Position numbers and translations under genes: made by a program
Part shown: positions 33,047-45,339 of the stretch, in pieces
Layout: each line of letters opens with the position of its first letter
How positions within the stretch are numbered: position 1 is the first letter of the stretch
Assembly: GCA_015499995.1 (NCBI GenBank)
Contig: JADNRV010000286.1
Location: 1 to 62,198 of the forward strand
Direction: 5' to 3'
DNA: 62,198 nucleotides
Source of the DNA: Flammula alnicola
Taxonomy: Eukaryota; Basidiomycota; Agaricomycetes; Agaricales; Strophariaceae
Notes under the pieces: generated by a model
Databases searched by the model: none
Told to the model about the DNA's origin: nothing
What the model saw: only the letters and a program-made list of their open reading frames with translations

Positions 33047-33665
33047 CTACCGTTGATCCCAATAGTATTTTGGTGGCTTTTGTGATGGATGCTCAAAGTA
33101 GTACTCGTCCGAGGAGGGATCAGAGGCCTTCTTCGATGAAATCGAGTTCGGTCGACTTGATTTGCGTGAATTGGCCTTGGCAGGGAATTTTAGTTTGGAC
33201 CTTGGTCGTGATACTTTTGTAATCCGTTTTTTCTGCAACAATATCAGAGTCGAGCATCAAAGAATAATCCTTCGGCAACCAAACATACCTTGGGTTCGGC
33301 ATCTGGGCCATCCTCATCTTCCGACTCTGTCACCATATCGGCGTCAGCTTCTGGTGTATGTATCGCCATGTCGGCCCTCTCCAAATCGGACGGTCCAAGT
33401 TTGGGCTCTTTCGACCTTTCTGTCAGGTTGCTAGTCTGGGGGCTACCCTCTTCCGTAGAGCGTCGTCTGCGGTTTCTCCGTCGAACCTGCAAGACCACGA
33501 CCACAACCACAGCTATGATGACAACAACTGCAGAGAAATATAATTAGCGCCCGAAGTCGAAAAGAAGCGTCAGGCGAGTAGAAGTTATATGTACTCACTG
33601 AAGGCGGAGACGACGGCAGCTTCCCATGCGACCCCCAAATGACCTGCTTGCGAGCTGATAACCAT
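33047..33665 (-). CDS. Small single-pass membrane protein with C-terminal PPxY
   Basis: Exons 33665-33599, 33527-33289 and 33232-33047; 492 bp (163 residues) from the ATG at 33665. The start MVISSQAGHLGVAWEAAVVSAF runs into a hydrophobic helix (VVIIAVVVVVVLQV) split by the first intron and stopped by RRRNRRRR. The tail is charged, first acidic (ESEDEDGPDAEP), then Lys/Ser-rich, and ends KPPKYYWDQR with a PPKY motif. The ATG lies inside bases that also look like an intron end (CTAAC...TTATCAG, exon resuming at the next base), so the true first exon, perhaps a secreted domain, may lie upstream and be unrecognised. The function is unknown; the PPxY links it to the other membrane proteins in the window. 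Confidence 0.7.
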
Positions 33666-36008
33666 TGCCGTCAAGTTAGTATTCAAAGTGCAAGAGGAAT
33701 GGGAAGCTAGAAAGGTGAAGTGAAACTTGAGAGGGAAGTGATGGATAGAACGACGAAGGTATATATAGATAAAAGCCTGGGAGATGGTGGGTAAAGGCGA
33801 AAAGCTTTGTCAACCGATGGATGAAAAACGAATGCGCAGTTGCAGGTGTTGAGATGTGCTATGATATCAAACGAGTTTGCACGGCACAAGGGCAAGGCGG
33901 AAGCCACGCTTTGATAAGTAAACGAGGTGGGGTGGCAATGGAATCTGGGCAATGAAAGTCAAATGGAAAGTTGTGATATAAATGCTCACTCTGGCACATC
34001 TTCTGTTATCGGCATTCGGCGATTATATGGGGAAACGAGATGATCGAGACAAACCGACAACTTGGGCTAGGGAGGCGAGGGTGTGAAGCGGATTTGGCGG
34101 TCAGACACAGGCTGATACGTTGTTTATGGTGCGTCGCTAGTCGTGGCTTCAACCGAGGAATACGAGATACCCAAACAGAGTCAGTGATTGTGTAGCGACT
34201 AGAATGGCAGCAGCAAGCAGGACTGCATTCGCGTTGTGGTGGTCGCTGAGCTGTCTTTATACAATCAACCCGCGTGCCAGCCCAGCCCAAACATACGTAA
34301 GCTCTCCAATAGCAATGGAGAGGCCGGAAGAGGCTGGGTGACCCAAGGAAAAAGAAGCGAGTCAAGATGCCAAGATCGACAAGCCACTTTGGCAACATGT
34401 TGCAAGAGTTTTTGGTCAGGCCAAGCCCATGTCCAAGCCCTCCTGCAACTGCGGCAGAGTTTTGTTCGTTAACATTTTAATCCCAACTGAATCGCTAGCT
34501 CCGCATTGATGATGGATAGATGGATGGATGATAAACTAGAATGGCCGCTTACCTTATTTAAAAGGCTTTAGCGCATTGGAAAGCATAGAATGCCTGCCCA
34601 CCATTAGCGAATCCTATTATGTGTATACCCTTGCAGACCATTAATATTGCCTGCCAATGTCTCTTGTTGAGTGCCATTTCTTGGGGTAGTTTTTTGTCAC
34701 AAGAAATGCCAAGATGGCTCGATCCGAGTCTTCGGAATCAAAGGTTTGAGTCTGACGCTTGGCAATATTATGTTTAGCTTATACGGAATAGACATTTAGA
34801 CGGGGGTTCGGATGGCTTACCGATGCCTAATGCCTCGCATTGAGAGGAACAGCGTCTGGAAAGAATATGCCGAAGAAAGGGTGATGGTAATATAGCAAGG
34901 AGCGGAGTTGATGATGTAACACACTCCAAAGGCCGAGGGCCCCTTTTGATAATCCGACAAGTTCATGCTGTGTAGACATCAGAAAGAATCGGTGCACAAT
35001 TCTCTGGCCGACAAGCTTGCGTATATAGACATTCTTATCATGGGGCGACGCATAACAAGCCAGAGTATTCAATTTACGTAAGACTGACCATTGTAATGCA
35101 GAGCGGTTTGCCAAGTATTTGTGGGCGAAACTTTATATCAAGAGCCAACCGAGATGAAAGATAATTTGGCAATTCTGACTAAGTAGTGGCCATTCGTTTC
35201 GACTAATATAGCACGAATTTCAGTATAATTATACAGCAACTTGAACGAAAAGAAAGGAAAATAGAAACACAATATAAACACTCACCTTTTTAAATGCGTT
35301 CTGCCTACAGAAGGCAAGTCGACTGACTGTTCATGGATGTTGCAGGGCCAGTAACCACACTCGTCTGGGCCAAATTCCGCTTGTCCCAGTCATGAAACAA
35401 GTCCAACGGAACGTGCGTCGGATTCGATGAGCCTTTTATGCCGACGCCGTTATCCGTTGCTTTGGTGCGTCGATACGATATTTGGGCGCTCGAAGGATGT
35501 CGTCTAGGCCACGATTTCTTAAGGCATCGCTCTAGATTTTTAGAAGGACCATCGTCAACAGCTTCGGCCACTGCATAGATGCTCATAAACAGTGTGATGA
35601 ACAGCGGTTGATAACATCTGACAGTAGGTAGATTCTCAGGAAATCCTCAGGACTTGGCAGGGACGATAAAATTGACCCCAGTATAAAAGTAAGCGTTCGC
35701 TGATAAAGTTCCAGCAAGAAAACAAAGTCACCTGTTTCTCAAGTAGACTTGTGGTGATTTACAAGCTATTAGAATTGCCTGAGAAGTTCTGAGAAGTGAA
35801 AACGCAGGATGGCATTTCCAATGTCAAAAGCTGGAAGTTGGGGGGGATTACATAAAGATTGCTTAGGGCAGGTCGATCCACCGCGGCTCGAGTCAAGACT
35901 TCATCAATGCAACCTTGCTTGAGCTCGAACATAAGCCAACTAAATAGATAGCTCTGGACCTTGTGGTCACAGATTTCATTCCCTTCCCGTCTTAAACGAT
36001 CTTGCTAA
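33666..36008. other. Intergenic, no confident gene
   Basis: Minus-strand frames at 35305-35586 (93 codons, MSIYAVAEAVDDGPSKNLER), 34827-35114 and 34006-34398 are open, but no domain or consistent splice model joins them. The 35305 frame is followed by a GTGAGT donor-like site. Possibly a small unrecognised gene or upstream exons of the 33047-33665 gene. Confidence 0.4.
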
Positions 36009-37263
36009 ATGATTGCAGGCGCATCTACAGACTCTCTCCCTATTATGACAGCGCCTCTTGATCCAGGTGCTAATTCTGCGCTGGAGGCAAATGAAGTTCC
36101 ACTCAAATCTGCGTCAGACCCAAGCCAGTTAATTAATAGTAAGGCTCGTTTCCCATTATGAACAATGTCTTTAATTTAAATCTGTATAGAACGACTGCGA
36201 CTGATGGTTTTACCACCCACTCCCCGGAAAAAAAGAAAGTCGACCAGAATCATCTCCAAATCGGCCATTTTAACAAGGGGAAGAGGCGCATTGAAAGGCT
36301 TTGTAGATCTACCACTTGATCTTATTTTTGAGGTATATTTCTTGCATACTTATTTATTCGAGCGCGTTGTTCAAACCTGCACTCCTAGACGGCAAAATAC
36401 CTCCATCCTAAGGACTTGCTTGCTTTTTCTCGGCTCAGCCAACGGTTTCGTGCCATATTTATGACTCGCTCGGCATCATTCGTTTGGCGAGAAGCCATTA
36501 GCAATATAGCCACTCTTGCCAAATGTCCTCGGGACCTCACAGAGCCGCAATATGCAAGTTTTGTGTTCGATGAATTCTGCATGGTAAGTAGGCTATTTGA
36601 ATACCTTTATGATGCAATTTCAATGGATGGTTTAGGCTTGTGGAAATCTTGGTCCGGAATGTAAATCATTCCCAACTCTTCGCTTGAGACTGTGCGCTCG
36701 TTGCCGCCCTCTGAAGTAAGTCGTCAAGTCGGTAAATATTATACTCAAGTATTTTCAGTGCTTAATGTCCGGATCATCAGTCTTGCAAATGGGCACACAT
36801 TGTCTCAACAGGTTGAAAACATGGGCCGAGAGGCTGAGCTGAATACTCTATTGTCCATTATTCCTTCCTCGGATTCTTCATACAGTACGTTGTCTATAAC
36901 AACAATTTATCCGTAGTGCTTACTGGAACAGGACACCCTTTTGTTTTCGAGAACACTCCTGCTCTACTATTTCTTTATTTCAAACCAGAGGCAGATATCA
37001 TTATTGAAGAATATCTAGCGGCCAAGAATAAAGGCATTTTAGAAACATTTTTGGAGGATAGGAATTACGTTACAAAGGCAATGACCGCTGTAAGATATAT
37101 ATCTCCACACAAAAACATCATTTTTCTTACTGATATCCACGTCATTTACTAGGAAGGGTTGAAGATATCTGGATCCATCAATCCGGGGATTTTGTACGTC
37201 AACCCCACTAGTAGGGTGTCATGTTGTATTAAGTTTCGTAACGGCCGTAGGGTTCAGCGCTGA
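36009..37263 (+). CDS. F-box protein, probably truncated
   Basis: Exons seen: 36009-36138, 36190-36332, 36389-36583, 36636-36715, 36781-36884, then about 36917-37084 and from about 37148 to TGA 37261-37263. The F-box spans exons 2 and 3 (FVDLPLDLIFE then TAKYLHPKDLLAFSRLSQRF), followed by FVWREAISNIATLAKCPRDL and a Cys cluster (CMACGN...RLRLCARC), the arrangement of a large mushroom F-box family. F-box proteins recruit substrates to SCF ubiquitin ligases. Two problems remain: the gap between exons 5 and 6 would be only 32 bp, too short for a normal intron, and the protein would end near 300 residues while family members often run longer. The 3' half may be decayed or misread. Confidence 0.6.
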
Positions 37264-37741
37264 ATTACAGTACCACCTAGTTCGAGACGCCCAAATTCCT
37301 CATAGTGAATATTTATGTATCCCTGGATTTCAAGTTGTCCAGTGAATTTCATTTCACCATTTTATTCACAATTTATGTAAGTACTTTTCTGAAAGGTGGT
37401 GACTAAACTAGAACCATATCTCTGGCATCTCTGGGACCTTGTTCTCCTTCAAACCATTCGTCTGAATGATAAGCCAACTCCAACTACAGGCTTAGGTGTC
37501 AAGCGTCGGCAGGGCGGACCGATTAGATCAGGGCCGGATCGACAATTTCCGAGGACCTGAGCCGTCAGGCAACGAGTCCCAAACATCCACTACGCTCTCT
37601 CCCAAAGCTTAGATTTTGAGCTTTAAGCCTAAGGCCATTACCGCAAGCTCATTACGCTCAGTCGAACGCCTGAAAGCCACCAATTCAGTCCTACTTCTCC
37701 GTGTGCCTGAAGCATACTTACTCCTAACACTCATCATTGAC
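37264..37741. other. Intergenic, no supported gene
   Basis: Separates the F-box gene from the downstream FAH-family gene on the same strand; it holds the latter's promoter. No repeats or RNA gene recognised. Confidence 0.5.
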
Positions 37742-39069
37742 ATGGCGTCGTTCGTTCGAAACGGAAGGAAAGTGCGTACATTTATGTCTACCTGATAGGG
37801 CATATACCAAGCCAGACTAACCAGGACAAACCATCTTACTTCGCAGATTGTCGCGATTGGCAGGAACTACGCAGCACACGCAAAAGAATTGAATAATGCT
37901 GTGCCGAAGGAGCCATTCTTCTTCCTGAAGCCTACTTCGAGTTATCTGCCATCCGGCGGAAAGCTCGAGATTCCCCAGGGAATTGTCGCGCATCACGAAG
38001 GTTTGTCGCTTCTATTGCTTGGATGTGACCTAGGCCATGCACTCCGCAGGATGCTTTTCGTCATCTCAAATGATCATTACCGAAGTATGAATGATCACCA
38101 TGCTGATTTCGCGCCTGGACAGTGGAGCTGGGAGTTGTGATAGGAAAGGGAGGAAGGGATATCCCGCAAGCCAACGCGGAGTCCCATGTTGCAGGATATA
38201 GTACGTTCCTTTCTATCCAAGCGATTCTCCTCCTCGGAGAACAGAAATGCAAACAGATATCTAACTGCTTCCGTCTTTTTCCTACCTGCGTCTCCATCTC
38301 CAACTTTCCATCTTCTATTCAAACAAATGCTACATCTTTCCGCATCTTCCCGAACGATGCTTGTCGCCACTCATGGTTCGGCCAAGTAAGCCTTGGCTGT
38401 GGACATGACAGCCCGCAACCTGCAGGACAAAGTGCGCAAGGCTGGCTTGCCGTGGTCCGCCGCGAAGGGATTTGACACCTTTACACCCATTGGGTTTGTC
38501 TCTTTCTTTCTCTTTCACATCTTTGGCTAGGCTCTAACTCCAAACCATTCGGAATTTGCCTCCCGAACCTTCTTGAATCTCGTTATCATTCTCGAATCTT
38601 GACGGCCCTCATGAACGACTCCACCCTCGCTTTCAACGCATGGCAGACAATTCATCCCTAAAGAGTCCGTCAAGGATGCACAGGACCTCAGGCTCTCACT
38701 CAAGGTGAACTACCTATAGAAGAATCAAACACTGCTTCTAACCAAATCCATTGTTAGATAAACGGTGTCACAAAGCAAGATGGAACCACCGCCGATATGA
38801 TATTCCGTATACCACGCCTGATCGAGCACGTCTCGTCAATCATGACGTTGGAGGTAAGCTTGGCCTTACTTCTTGGACAGCGACGCATAAATGAATTTTG
38901 ACAACAGGAAGGTGACGTGATTTTGACTGGAACTCCTTCGGGTGTTGGGCCGGTCGTTCCAGGAGACAAAGTCGAGTGTAAACTCGCGAAGCCTGACGGC
39001 GAAGAGCTGATCTCACTTGACTTCGAGGCAGTTCAACGGGAAGGAGGCTATCGCTTCCAGGAGGATTAA
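37742..39069 (+). CDS. Acylpyruvase / oxaloacetate decarboxylase, FAHD1-like
   Basis: Seven exons: 37742-37771, 37847-38000, 38123-38200, 38391-38493, 38647-38704, 38758-38853, 38908-39069; 681 bp (226 residues), every junction in phase. Family motifs: [16 protein letters not shown] at the N-terminus, [11 protein letters not shown], the metal-binding pair in [26 protein letters not shown] and [12 protein letters not shown] near the C-terminus. Length equals that of FAHD1, which hydrolyses acylpyruvates and decarboxylates oxaloacetate with Mg2+, usually in mitochondria. No clear targeting peptide is seen. The third intron is longer (190 bp). It is convergent with the SAPS gene (stop codons 195 bp apart). 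Confidence 0.93.
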
Positions 39070-39264
39070 ACAACTTATTTAGTTGTAGATGGGCACCCCC
39101 ACGTTCATCTTTGGGGTCTTATCCCTGCCTCATGAGCAGGAGAAATGAATCGTCGAGAGGTCCTCAAGCCATAAATGAAAATATGAAAGTGTGTTTGGGC
39201 AAAAAGCACAACTACCAAAGAAAGAAAGCGAAAAAATCGATGGCAAATCTAAGCATTCCAATAT

Positions 39265-42200
39265 TCACTTCGGAATCGCTGTTGTTGTCGTCGTGGTCGA
39301 ACTTGAAACCGAGCTCGATGGGCCAGCATCGGTGCCACCCAGTTCCGTCGTTTTCGCGTCGCTGGTGTGCTCCTCTCCGCCAGCGGCATCAGGAAAGACT
39401 CCAAATTCACTCCCAGATGCGAACGTCCAGCTGCCGGACGTGGTAGGCGTCGATTCGCCGTCGTCGGCGCTCTGAAAGTCGCCAAAATCACCAAACGACT
39501 CGAACGAAGAATCTTCATCAGAGAAGGAGGAGCTGAAGGTATAGCCGTCACCGGTCGGTGCGGCCGAGTCTGAAAAGGGGCCAAAGCCGTCCTAGAAGAA
39601 AGAGACAGAAACAGTAAGTAAAGTGAGAGAAAGAGGGCTACGACCAATAGTCTACTGACATCGTCCTGTGGACTGAAGGGATCTTGCGACATGGCGAGTG
39701 CGGCTGCACCAGAAGGATCGAAAGAATCCTAAATGAAAAGAAGAAAGTTGAGCATGAAAATCATCAAAGTAAGAGATGACTTACCCCAAATGCATTATTG
39801 CTCAAAGGTCTTCGTTCGCTGAATGGCCTCGTTGAGACAGGTGGATTCATTCCAAACGTCGACTGCGTAAGCCAGCCTTCGTCTTCATCGTCTTCATCAG
39901 ATGACGAGCCGAACTGGTCTGAAGAAGCCATCTCCTGAGCCAAATATCGTGCAAACTGAGCAGGAAAAAAAGTCAGCTTCACCCATTGAGGTACAATGTG
40001 AAAGACATACGTGTGGTGCACGACTGGAGGATATGTTGTCGTCGTCGTCATCGTCGTCATCCATAGGCGCAGGGCCAAAGTCAGCAGTCTGAGAACTTGA
40101 AGGACCAACGCTCGTCGCTCGCTTAAACTCGCCCCTAACGCCTCCACTCAGACTACTCTCTCCACCATCACCACTATTTGGTCCACCCACGCCTGTATCC
40201 GTCGTCATGTCATCTTCATCCACTTTCCACTGCGCGACACTCCTCGCGGCGTTCGGTTTGACCACTGGCTTTCCTCCGCCTAGAAGCCTGTTGTCCTCTT
40301 TCTTCGTCTCGTTATACCGCCCTGTCACGTATTGGTCCCATTCCGGTTCAGGCGCATACTGAATAATAATGAGGCGGAGGTCAGGTGGGAAACGCGCCAT
40401 GGCGGTTATCACGTCCTCCGAAATGAGCATAAGGTGACCCATGTAGCCTAGTCGAACACCTTTAGGTTTTGAGCTGGAGGCAATGATGTTTGTTAGTCGA
40501 AAATGAAGGACGTCGAGGGTAATATTTACATACCATTCTAAGTCGTTTCTACTTTGCCCGTCGACTATCCGGTGAAGAATTTTCGCATCACGGAAGAGGG
40601 AGATGATGAGCTCTCGGTTATATCCACCTTCAACTGCGCCTGTCATAACCTGGTGCACAACATCGTAAACTGCGCTATGCAAGAAATTGTTCCATGGAAA
40701 ATCAAAGAACATGTCCTACAAAGAAAAAAGAAAGCCAGTCAATGTCTACATCAACCATACAACAAGAAAAAGGCCATACTATGATTGTGACGAGAACATT
40801 CTTTTCCAACAAACAGCGTTTCAGCTGTTCGCCAATAGGGAGCAATGGGTCTTTAGAGCCCTCTAATGTCGCCCTTCTCCGTGAGCGTGAACTTCTCCTC
40901 GACCCACGACCCGATGAACGTGATGTCATCCCAGAAGCATCAGAATCAGGACTCGACCCAGGAGCATACAGGTTGCCTGACGAAGATCTTGATTCTAAAC
41001 TTTCTGATGAAGCTGCGTTGTTTTCCGGAGAGGCGGCGACCGTAAGTAATGGTAAGGGCTGATGGAAAGGTATAGGGGAAAGCGGAGGGTCGTCATACAT
41101 CGCGATCTCTTCCATCGCCTCGTCGTCTGAGCTCCCAGGCTCGTCCTCCGAATTGCTCATATCGTCGTCAGAGTCGAGAGAAGCCGAATCATCTGACGGA
41201 TTTCGGACCGGGAATTCAAGTGCTGGGGCCGTTTCGTCATTCGACTCGTCCATGGCCTCATTTCCACTCTCGTTGTTGCTATTGAGAGCGATGACTTGAG
41301 CTAGCTCTTCTAATCCAGCTAGCCCTCCTTGTAATCGTCCCTCAGAGTCGTACATGTGGGAAAAGGACGCCGAACGGTTTAGCAGGGACATATTGGAACA
41401 ATGAAGTAGCTCTGCGTAGAGCTCAACGATGCGATATCGCTCCAGAGTGAAGGGTGTCATGGGGCCAATTGTAGTGAAAATTTGACCTTGCTGCATAGAA
41501 GTTAATATATGGGATGGAAAGCTGGATGTAGACGCACCATAGAACGAGGTGCTTTCAGGTATTTCTGGAACTCTTGTATCCGCGCCGACAACACCTCTAA
41601 CACAGGCCCCAAATGAACCACACCCATCCTATGTACCATTTCCTTCATGACCTGTTCCAGGGACGCGCGAATGTCTTCTCCTGCCAGATGGGACTGTTGC
41701 TGAACTTGAATGAGCCTATTCCGAAGAGTATGAAAGAGATAAGGCTCGAAATAGTCGGAGTTGTTCTTTCGTATTAGCTCGACGATGATTGCGATAGATT
41801 GTACAACAGAGGAAGTCGAAGATTCAAATGTCGGAGATGATAACTTGCCATCTTCTTCATCGTGAGCATCATGTTCAGTCGGCGTATTGCAGCTGTCCGG
41901 AGAAAATTCATTCAGCATGTAGTTGGCCAACTTCGTGACGTTTTCTTTGGTTGCAAGTTCGCGAGCAAAACGATTGGATGCTGGGCCGTTCTGTAGGCCT
42001 TCTGTGAGGCCTTGGCCTGGAGAAGGTGTCGCCATTGATATGATATTTTTGACCAAGTCTGTGACGACTGCATGGACAGACGGCGTGTGGTTTGGGGAAA
42101 GAAGGTCCAGGAGCCGACCCATGAGATTCTCAGAAGACAGCCACTGCACAATCCGATCAACAGGAACTCGAGACAGAAAGACATGCAACGCACCTCTAAA

Positions 42201-42945
42201 ACATTGCTGTCTGGAATGGCCTCGTCGAGCTGAATGATGCGGTTAAGAAGGTCTACAAATGACGGGGTTTCGATGTGGACAAGCATGCGTTCGACGATAT
42301 TGGGTTGCGATTGGATGAACTCGAGCATCTGGACAGACCCAATGATTCCTAGATTCAGGATGAAATAGCACGAAACCCACTTCAGCCGACTTTTTAGTCA
42401 TGAAGACTGAATTGATTTTCGCAAAGTGAGAGGCCATTGTCATCTGAGTCTTCATATCATCCGCGGATCTGTCGAGGACTGTCTCCCAGAAGGGTACGAG
42501 GACTTGTTTCTGCTCGTTGATGCAGGTCGCTACGATTGACCATATCTCACTGCACAAGACCTCGGTTGCGATATATGGGAATCTTTAACGTAGAAAGGTG
42601 AGTACGGCCAAGTGGACGAGGCTTCAACAAGGGTGCAGGTTCGACGAAGAATACTCACTTGAATTGACCCTTCTCCTCGGTCTCAATCTGCCCCGTCACA
42701 TAGCCCAGCAATTTCTGAAGGACATCCACCCGCTCAAAGTAACCAGTTAATCTCGTATTCTGCGCCTTGCATTCCTGGAGGAGGTCGTCTTCATCTAGAA
42801 TGGCTTCGAGTGCAACGTCCTCCTTATCAAGCAAACTGTCGATTGCTGATCCATTATGGAACCCGAATCTGTAGCAAAAGTACCGCACGAAACTGAGCGT
42901 TAGAAACGTTCCTTGGAGGCTGGTTACAGACTACCTCCAAAACAT
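39265..42945 (-). CDS. SAPS-domain phosphatase regulatory subunit (Sit4/PP6-associated)
   Basis: Eleven exons: 42945-42935 (11 bp), 42868-42659, 42582-42381, 42328-42194, 42143-41538, 41490-40780, 40715-40534, 40473-40011, 39955-39785, 39728-39660, 39591-39265; 3,087 bp (1,028 residues), all in phase. The microexon plus exon 2 gives MFWRFGFHNGSAIDSLLDKE, and DVALEAILDEDDLLQECKAQN follows, the hallmark start of SAPS proteins. Later motifs include FWETVLDRSADDMKTQM, MLEFIQSQPNIVERML and FFDFPWNNFLHSAVYDVV. An acidic Ser-rich insert splits the domain near residue 450, and the C-terminus is acidic and Phe/Gly-rich (FESFGDFGDFQSADDGE). Yeast Sap155/185/190 and mammalian PP6R bind Sit4/PP6 phosphatase in cell-cycle and nutrient signalling. 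Confidence 0.95.
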
Positions 42946-43654
42946 GAGGTCTCGGTGGTTCCTGCGTTGGCACGGTTCGCCGAAAGTGTGTTTGTAAAGC
43001 AAGAGGGAAAAAGAGCAGGTGTCACGATCCTCAACCTCGGACTTGGAAATGTCTGTTTCGACTCAAACGGCTGTTCTAGGTCTTTCACGGGAGTCTGCCC
43101 GACAAATGTTATGTATGGCTTTGTGCGGCTATGATTAGCGCTTGGGTTGTGGGGGAGACGGAGATGATTAAGGCAACATCTGGCCCTGGAATCTGGATGA
43201 ATTTATTGTCGCCGCAGCTTCATCATTCAAGGTCTCACGCGAGTCCATACTTACAAGATGTCGAAACTAATCCCAATTTCCAAGCCACCCTGAAAAGATT
43301 TATGCATTATAAATGTCCTTGGAATTTCGTCCATTTTCACTACAAATTCACTGCAGCACAGCAGCTGCATATGCCTCTACGTAAATGTCTCGAGCTCGAG
43401 GCAGAAGATAAGCAACTTCAAGCTGCCCGGTGCGAATTCCGGAGATGGTGGAAAACACATGCTCGAAGCGGGAATAGCGAAGACCTATAAGTGCCAGTTA
43501 AGACATAGAATAATAACAATAGATGGATGAATACGGCTAGAAAATGATAGTTCCAAACCGAAACTAAGTAACCGTTAACACCCTCGAGCCATCACCATGC
43601 GCGAGTCTTAAAACTGTGACAAAATGAGGTGCAGCTCCGCGTACAAGGAACGAA
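42946..43654. other. Intergenic; promoter of the SAPS gene
   Basis: A plus-strand 119-codon frame (43131-43490) has an ATG and a protein-like charged C-terminus (CLELEAEDKQLQAARCEFRRW) but no recognised domain; I leave it uncalled. The right end is the former 3' UTR of the AP-2 mu pseudogene. Confidence 0.4.
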
Positions 43655-45092
43655 AGAATCACATTCCCTGGCATGATATGAACCGTCCGCTTTGGTAAGG
43701 TAACGGACCCATTTTACACTCTGGTAATTGCTCTTCTCAAAGACCTTGAGGAAACGTACAATCAACCCCGATGCCTAAACACGAGTACTTGGAAGTCGAC
43801 GGCGATAGGAGGCCTCGCCCAAACTTGAGGCGTTGTCGTGCTGGTCGCTGTCAGTGCCGCTGTCGCCGTCAGGGTGCACTCCTGGCCACCTTGCAGTCTC
43901 GCGATTTTATACAGAGTTCGAAATCCCTTGAAAGGAATTATGAAGATAAAAGTAATCCTCACTGCCACACAATAATTTTTTCTGCAGGCGAATATTTTGC
44001 TTTCCCTGTTGCAACTTTACAGTCCAAGTGGCATAGAAGTTGGTCTTGTATATTGTACTTGTGTTATTCCAACTTCAGATGACACGTAAGGGCAATTTGA
44101 CATGCGAAGTTGATCGATATCTGAGGGAAGATGAGCGATGAGAAAGAATCCACGTCATACTACACACCGCATGAGTTCAAACTCGCCATCCCGTAGGATG
44201 AAGTTAATCGCTCGGGTGACATTAAAATCGTTGAGTATCGATGGAATCGACAATCATCCAGTTCGACAGCGTCGCTCATGCCGCCTTTCTCGTTTTTATC
44301 CATGAAGAGTTTGTCGTTTGGCCCAAATTTGCATTCTGGCGTTCCTGACAGGTAAGCTCGCATTTGAATGTGCCTGTCGATATCCGCCCGAAGGACATTG
44401 CCTGATGAAGATCAATAACGATCCTTGCGGACAAAAGAGTAATGCAGGTGCATACCTTTCGCGCTCATGCTCAGGTTCAGTCTCTATCACATCGACAAAG
44501 GCTTCGTTCTTCTTGTAATTGACATCAGCACGACGCCAACTCATTGCCCCAGTTGCCTGACTTGTAATCTTTCTGATTTAACCAAGGATCGGTATAAAGA
44601 GAGATAACGCCACGCACGGGGGTTAATGCTGTTGATACTATGTAATCTTCGAAGATTCCTCCTGAAATTTCTGATTTAACCAAGAATCGGTATAAAGAGA
44701 GATAACGCCACGCACGGGGATTATTGCTGTTGATACTATGCTTTCTACTGTAATGTATGACTTGAGCGTATCGATTTCACTATTCTGAGGGTAACCAATT
44801 CGTTGATTTCTGTCATGAACATGATGTCAGTAGTGCCATGCCAGAGCTTGAGCCAAAACCACGCACCATCAATAAGTTCGTATTTCACGACAAAGTTATC
44901 CTTAACCGACTCCTCATCGATCTTTCCAAAGGATGCTTTGCATATATTGATGAAACTTGAACACGAGGGCGGCACTACTTTGCGTTTGTTCTGAGGTCTA
45001 GTCAGGCCACCACCGACTCGGAGGCACGAGGGACTTCGTTACCGCGACAATCTCCCTTCTGATTGAAGATGAAGAAAGCCTTGTATTGTGGT
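43655..45092 (-). pseudogene. AP-2 complex mu subunit (clathrin adaptor) pseudogene
   Basis: Pieces in order on the minus strand follow the whole AP-2 mu chain: AFFIFNQKG; IVAVTK and AALVF; FGKIDEESVKDNFVVKYELID; GYPQNSEIDTLKSYIT; EESSKIT and SQATGA; SWRRADVNYKKNEAFVDVIE; MRAYLSGTPECKFGPNDKL; DAVELDDC; DGEFELMR; RSTSHVKLP; EVGITQVQY; GKAKYSPAE; GGQECTLTATAALTA; VWARPPIAVDFQVL; VRFLKVFEKSNYQSVKWVRYLTKADGSY. Reading needs at least four frame changes. About 55 codons are missing near the N-terminus, a stop lies in IVAVTK...AALVF, and a 98-bp tandem duplication (44571-44740) hits the ITVES...EESSK region. Introns with GT-AG ends are still present, so it is a DNA-level copy, not a retrocopy. AP-2 mu recognises sorting signals in endocytosis. 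An intact copy should exist elsewhere. Confidence 0.88.
44571..44740. repeat. 98-bp tandem duplication within the AP-2 mu pseudogene
   Basis: 72-bp near-identical blocks at 44571-44642 and 44669-44740 (four or five differences), offset 98 bp. The junction falls at a GATTAC word present at both ends, consistent with slippage or unequal exchange. It duplicates one intron of the former gene. Confidence 0.85.
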
Positions 45093-45339
45093 GGCACATA
45101 GCCCACACTGCCTGGAATATAGTGCCACTTACGGGTATCATACGGTTGACCCAACGATACGCGTTGTGTAAGGCGTTGCTCTGCGGGAATTCAATTGAGA
45201 TAAGACCGTGTGAACCTTAGTTCTACATCACGTGAACTGACAATGATATGTTGAAATGCGCCTTTCAATTGTTCTCCAAGCTTCAAGTTTACCTCCCACT
45301 AGTACTGCCCATACAACTGAACACTCTCGTATCCTCAGA

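Noticed and set aside
43131..43490. 119-codon frame upstream of the SAPS gene
   Set aside because: ATG present, but no domain and no splice signals; kept only as a note in the intergenic entry.
43771..44082. 103-codon plus-strand frame with Arg/Cys-rich start
   Set aside because: Antisense shadow of the AP-2 mu pseudogene exons.
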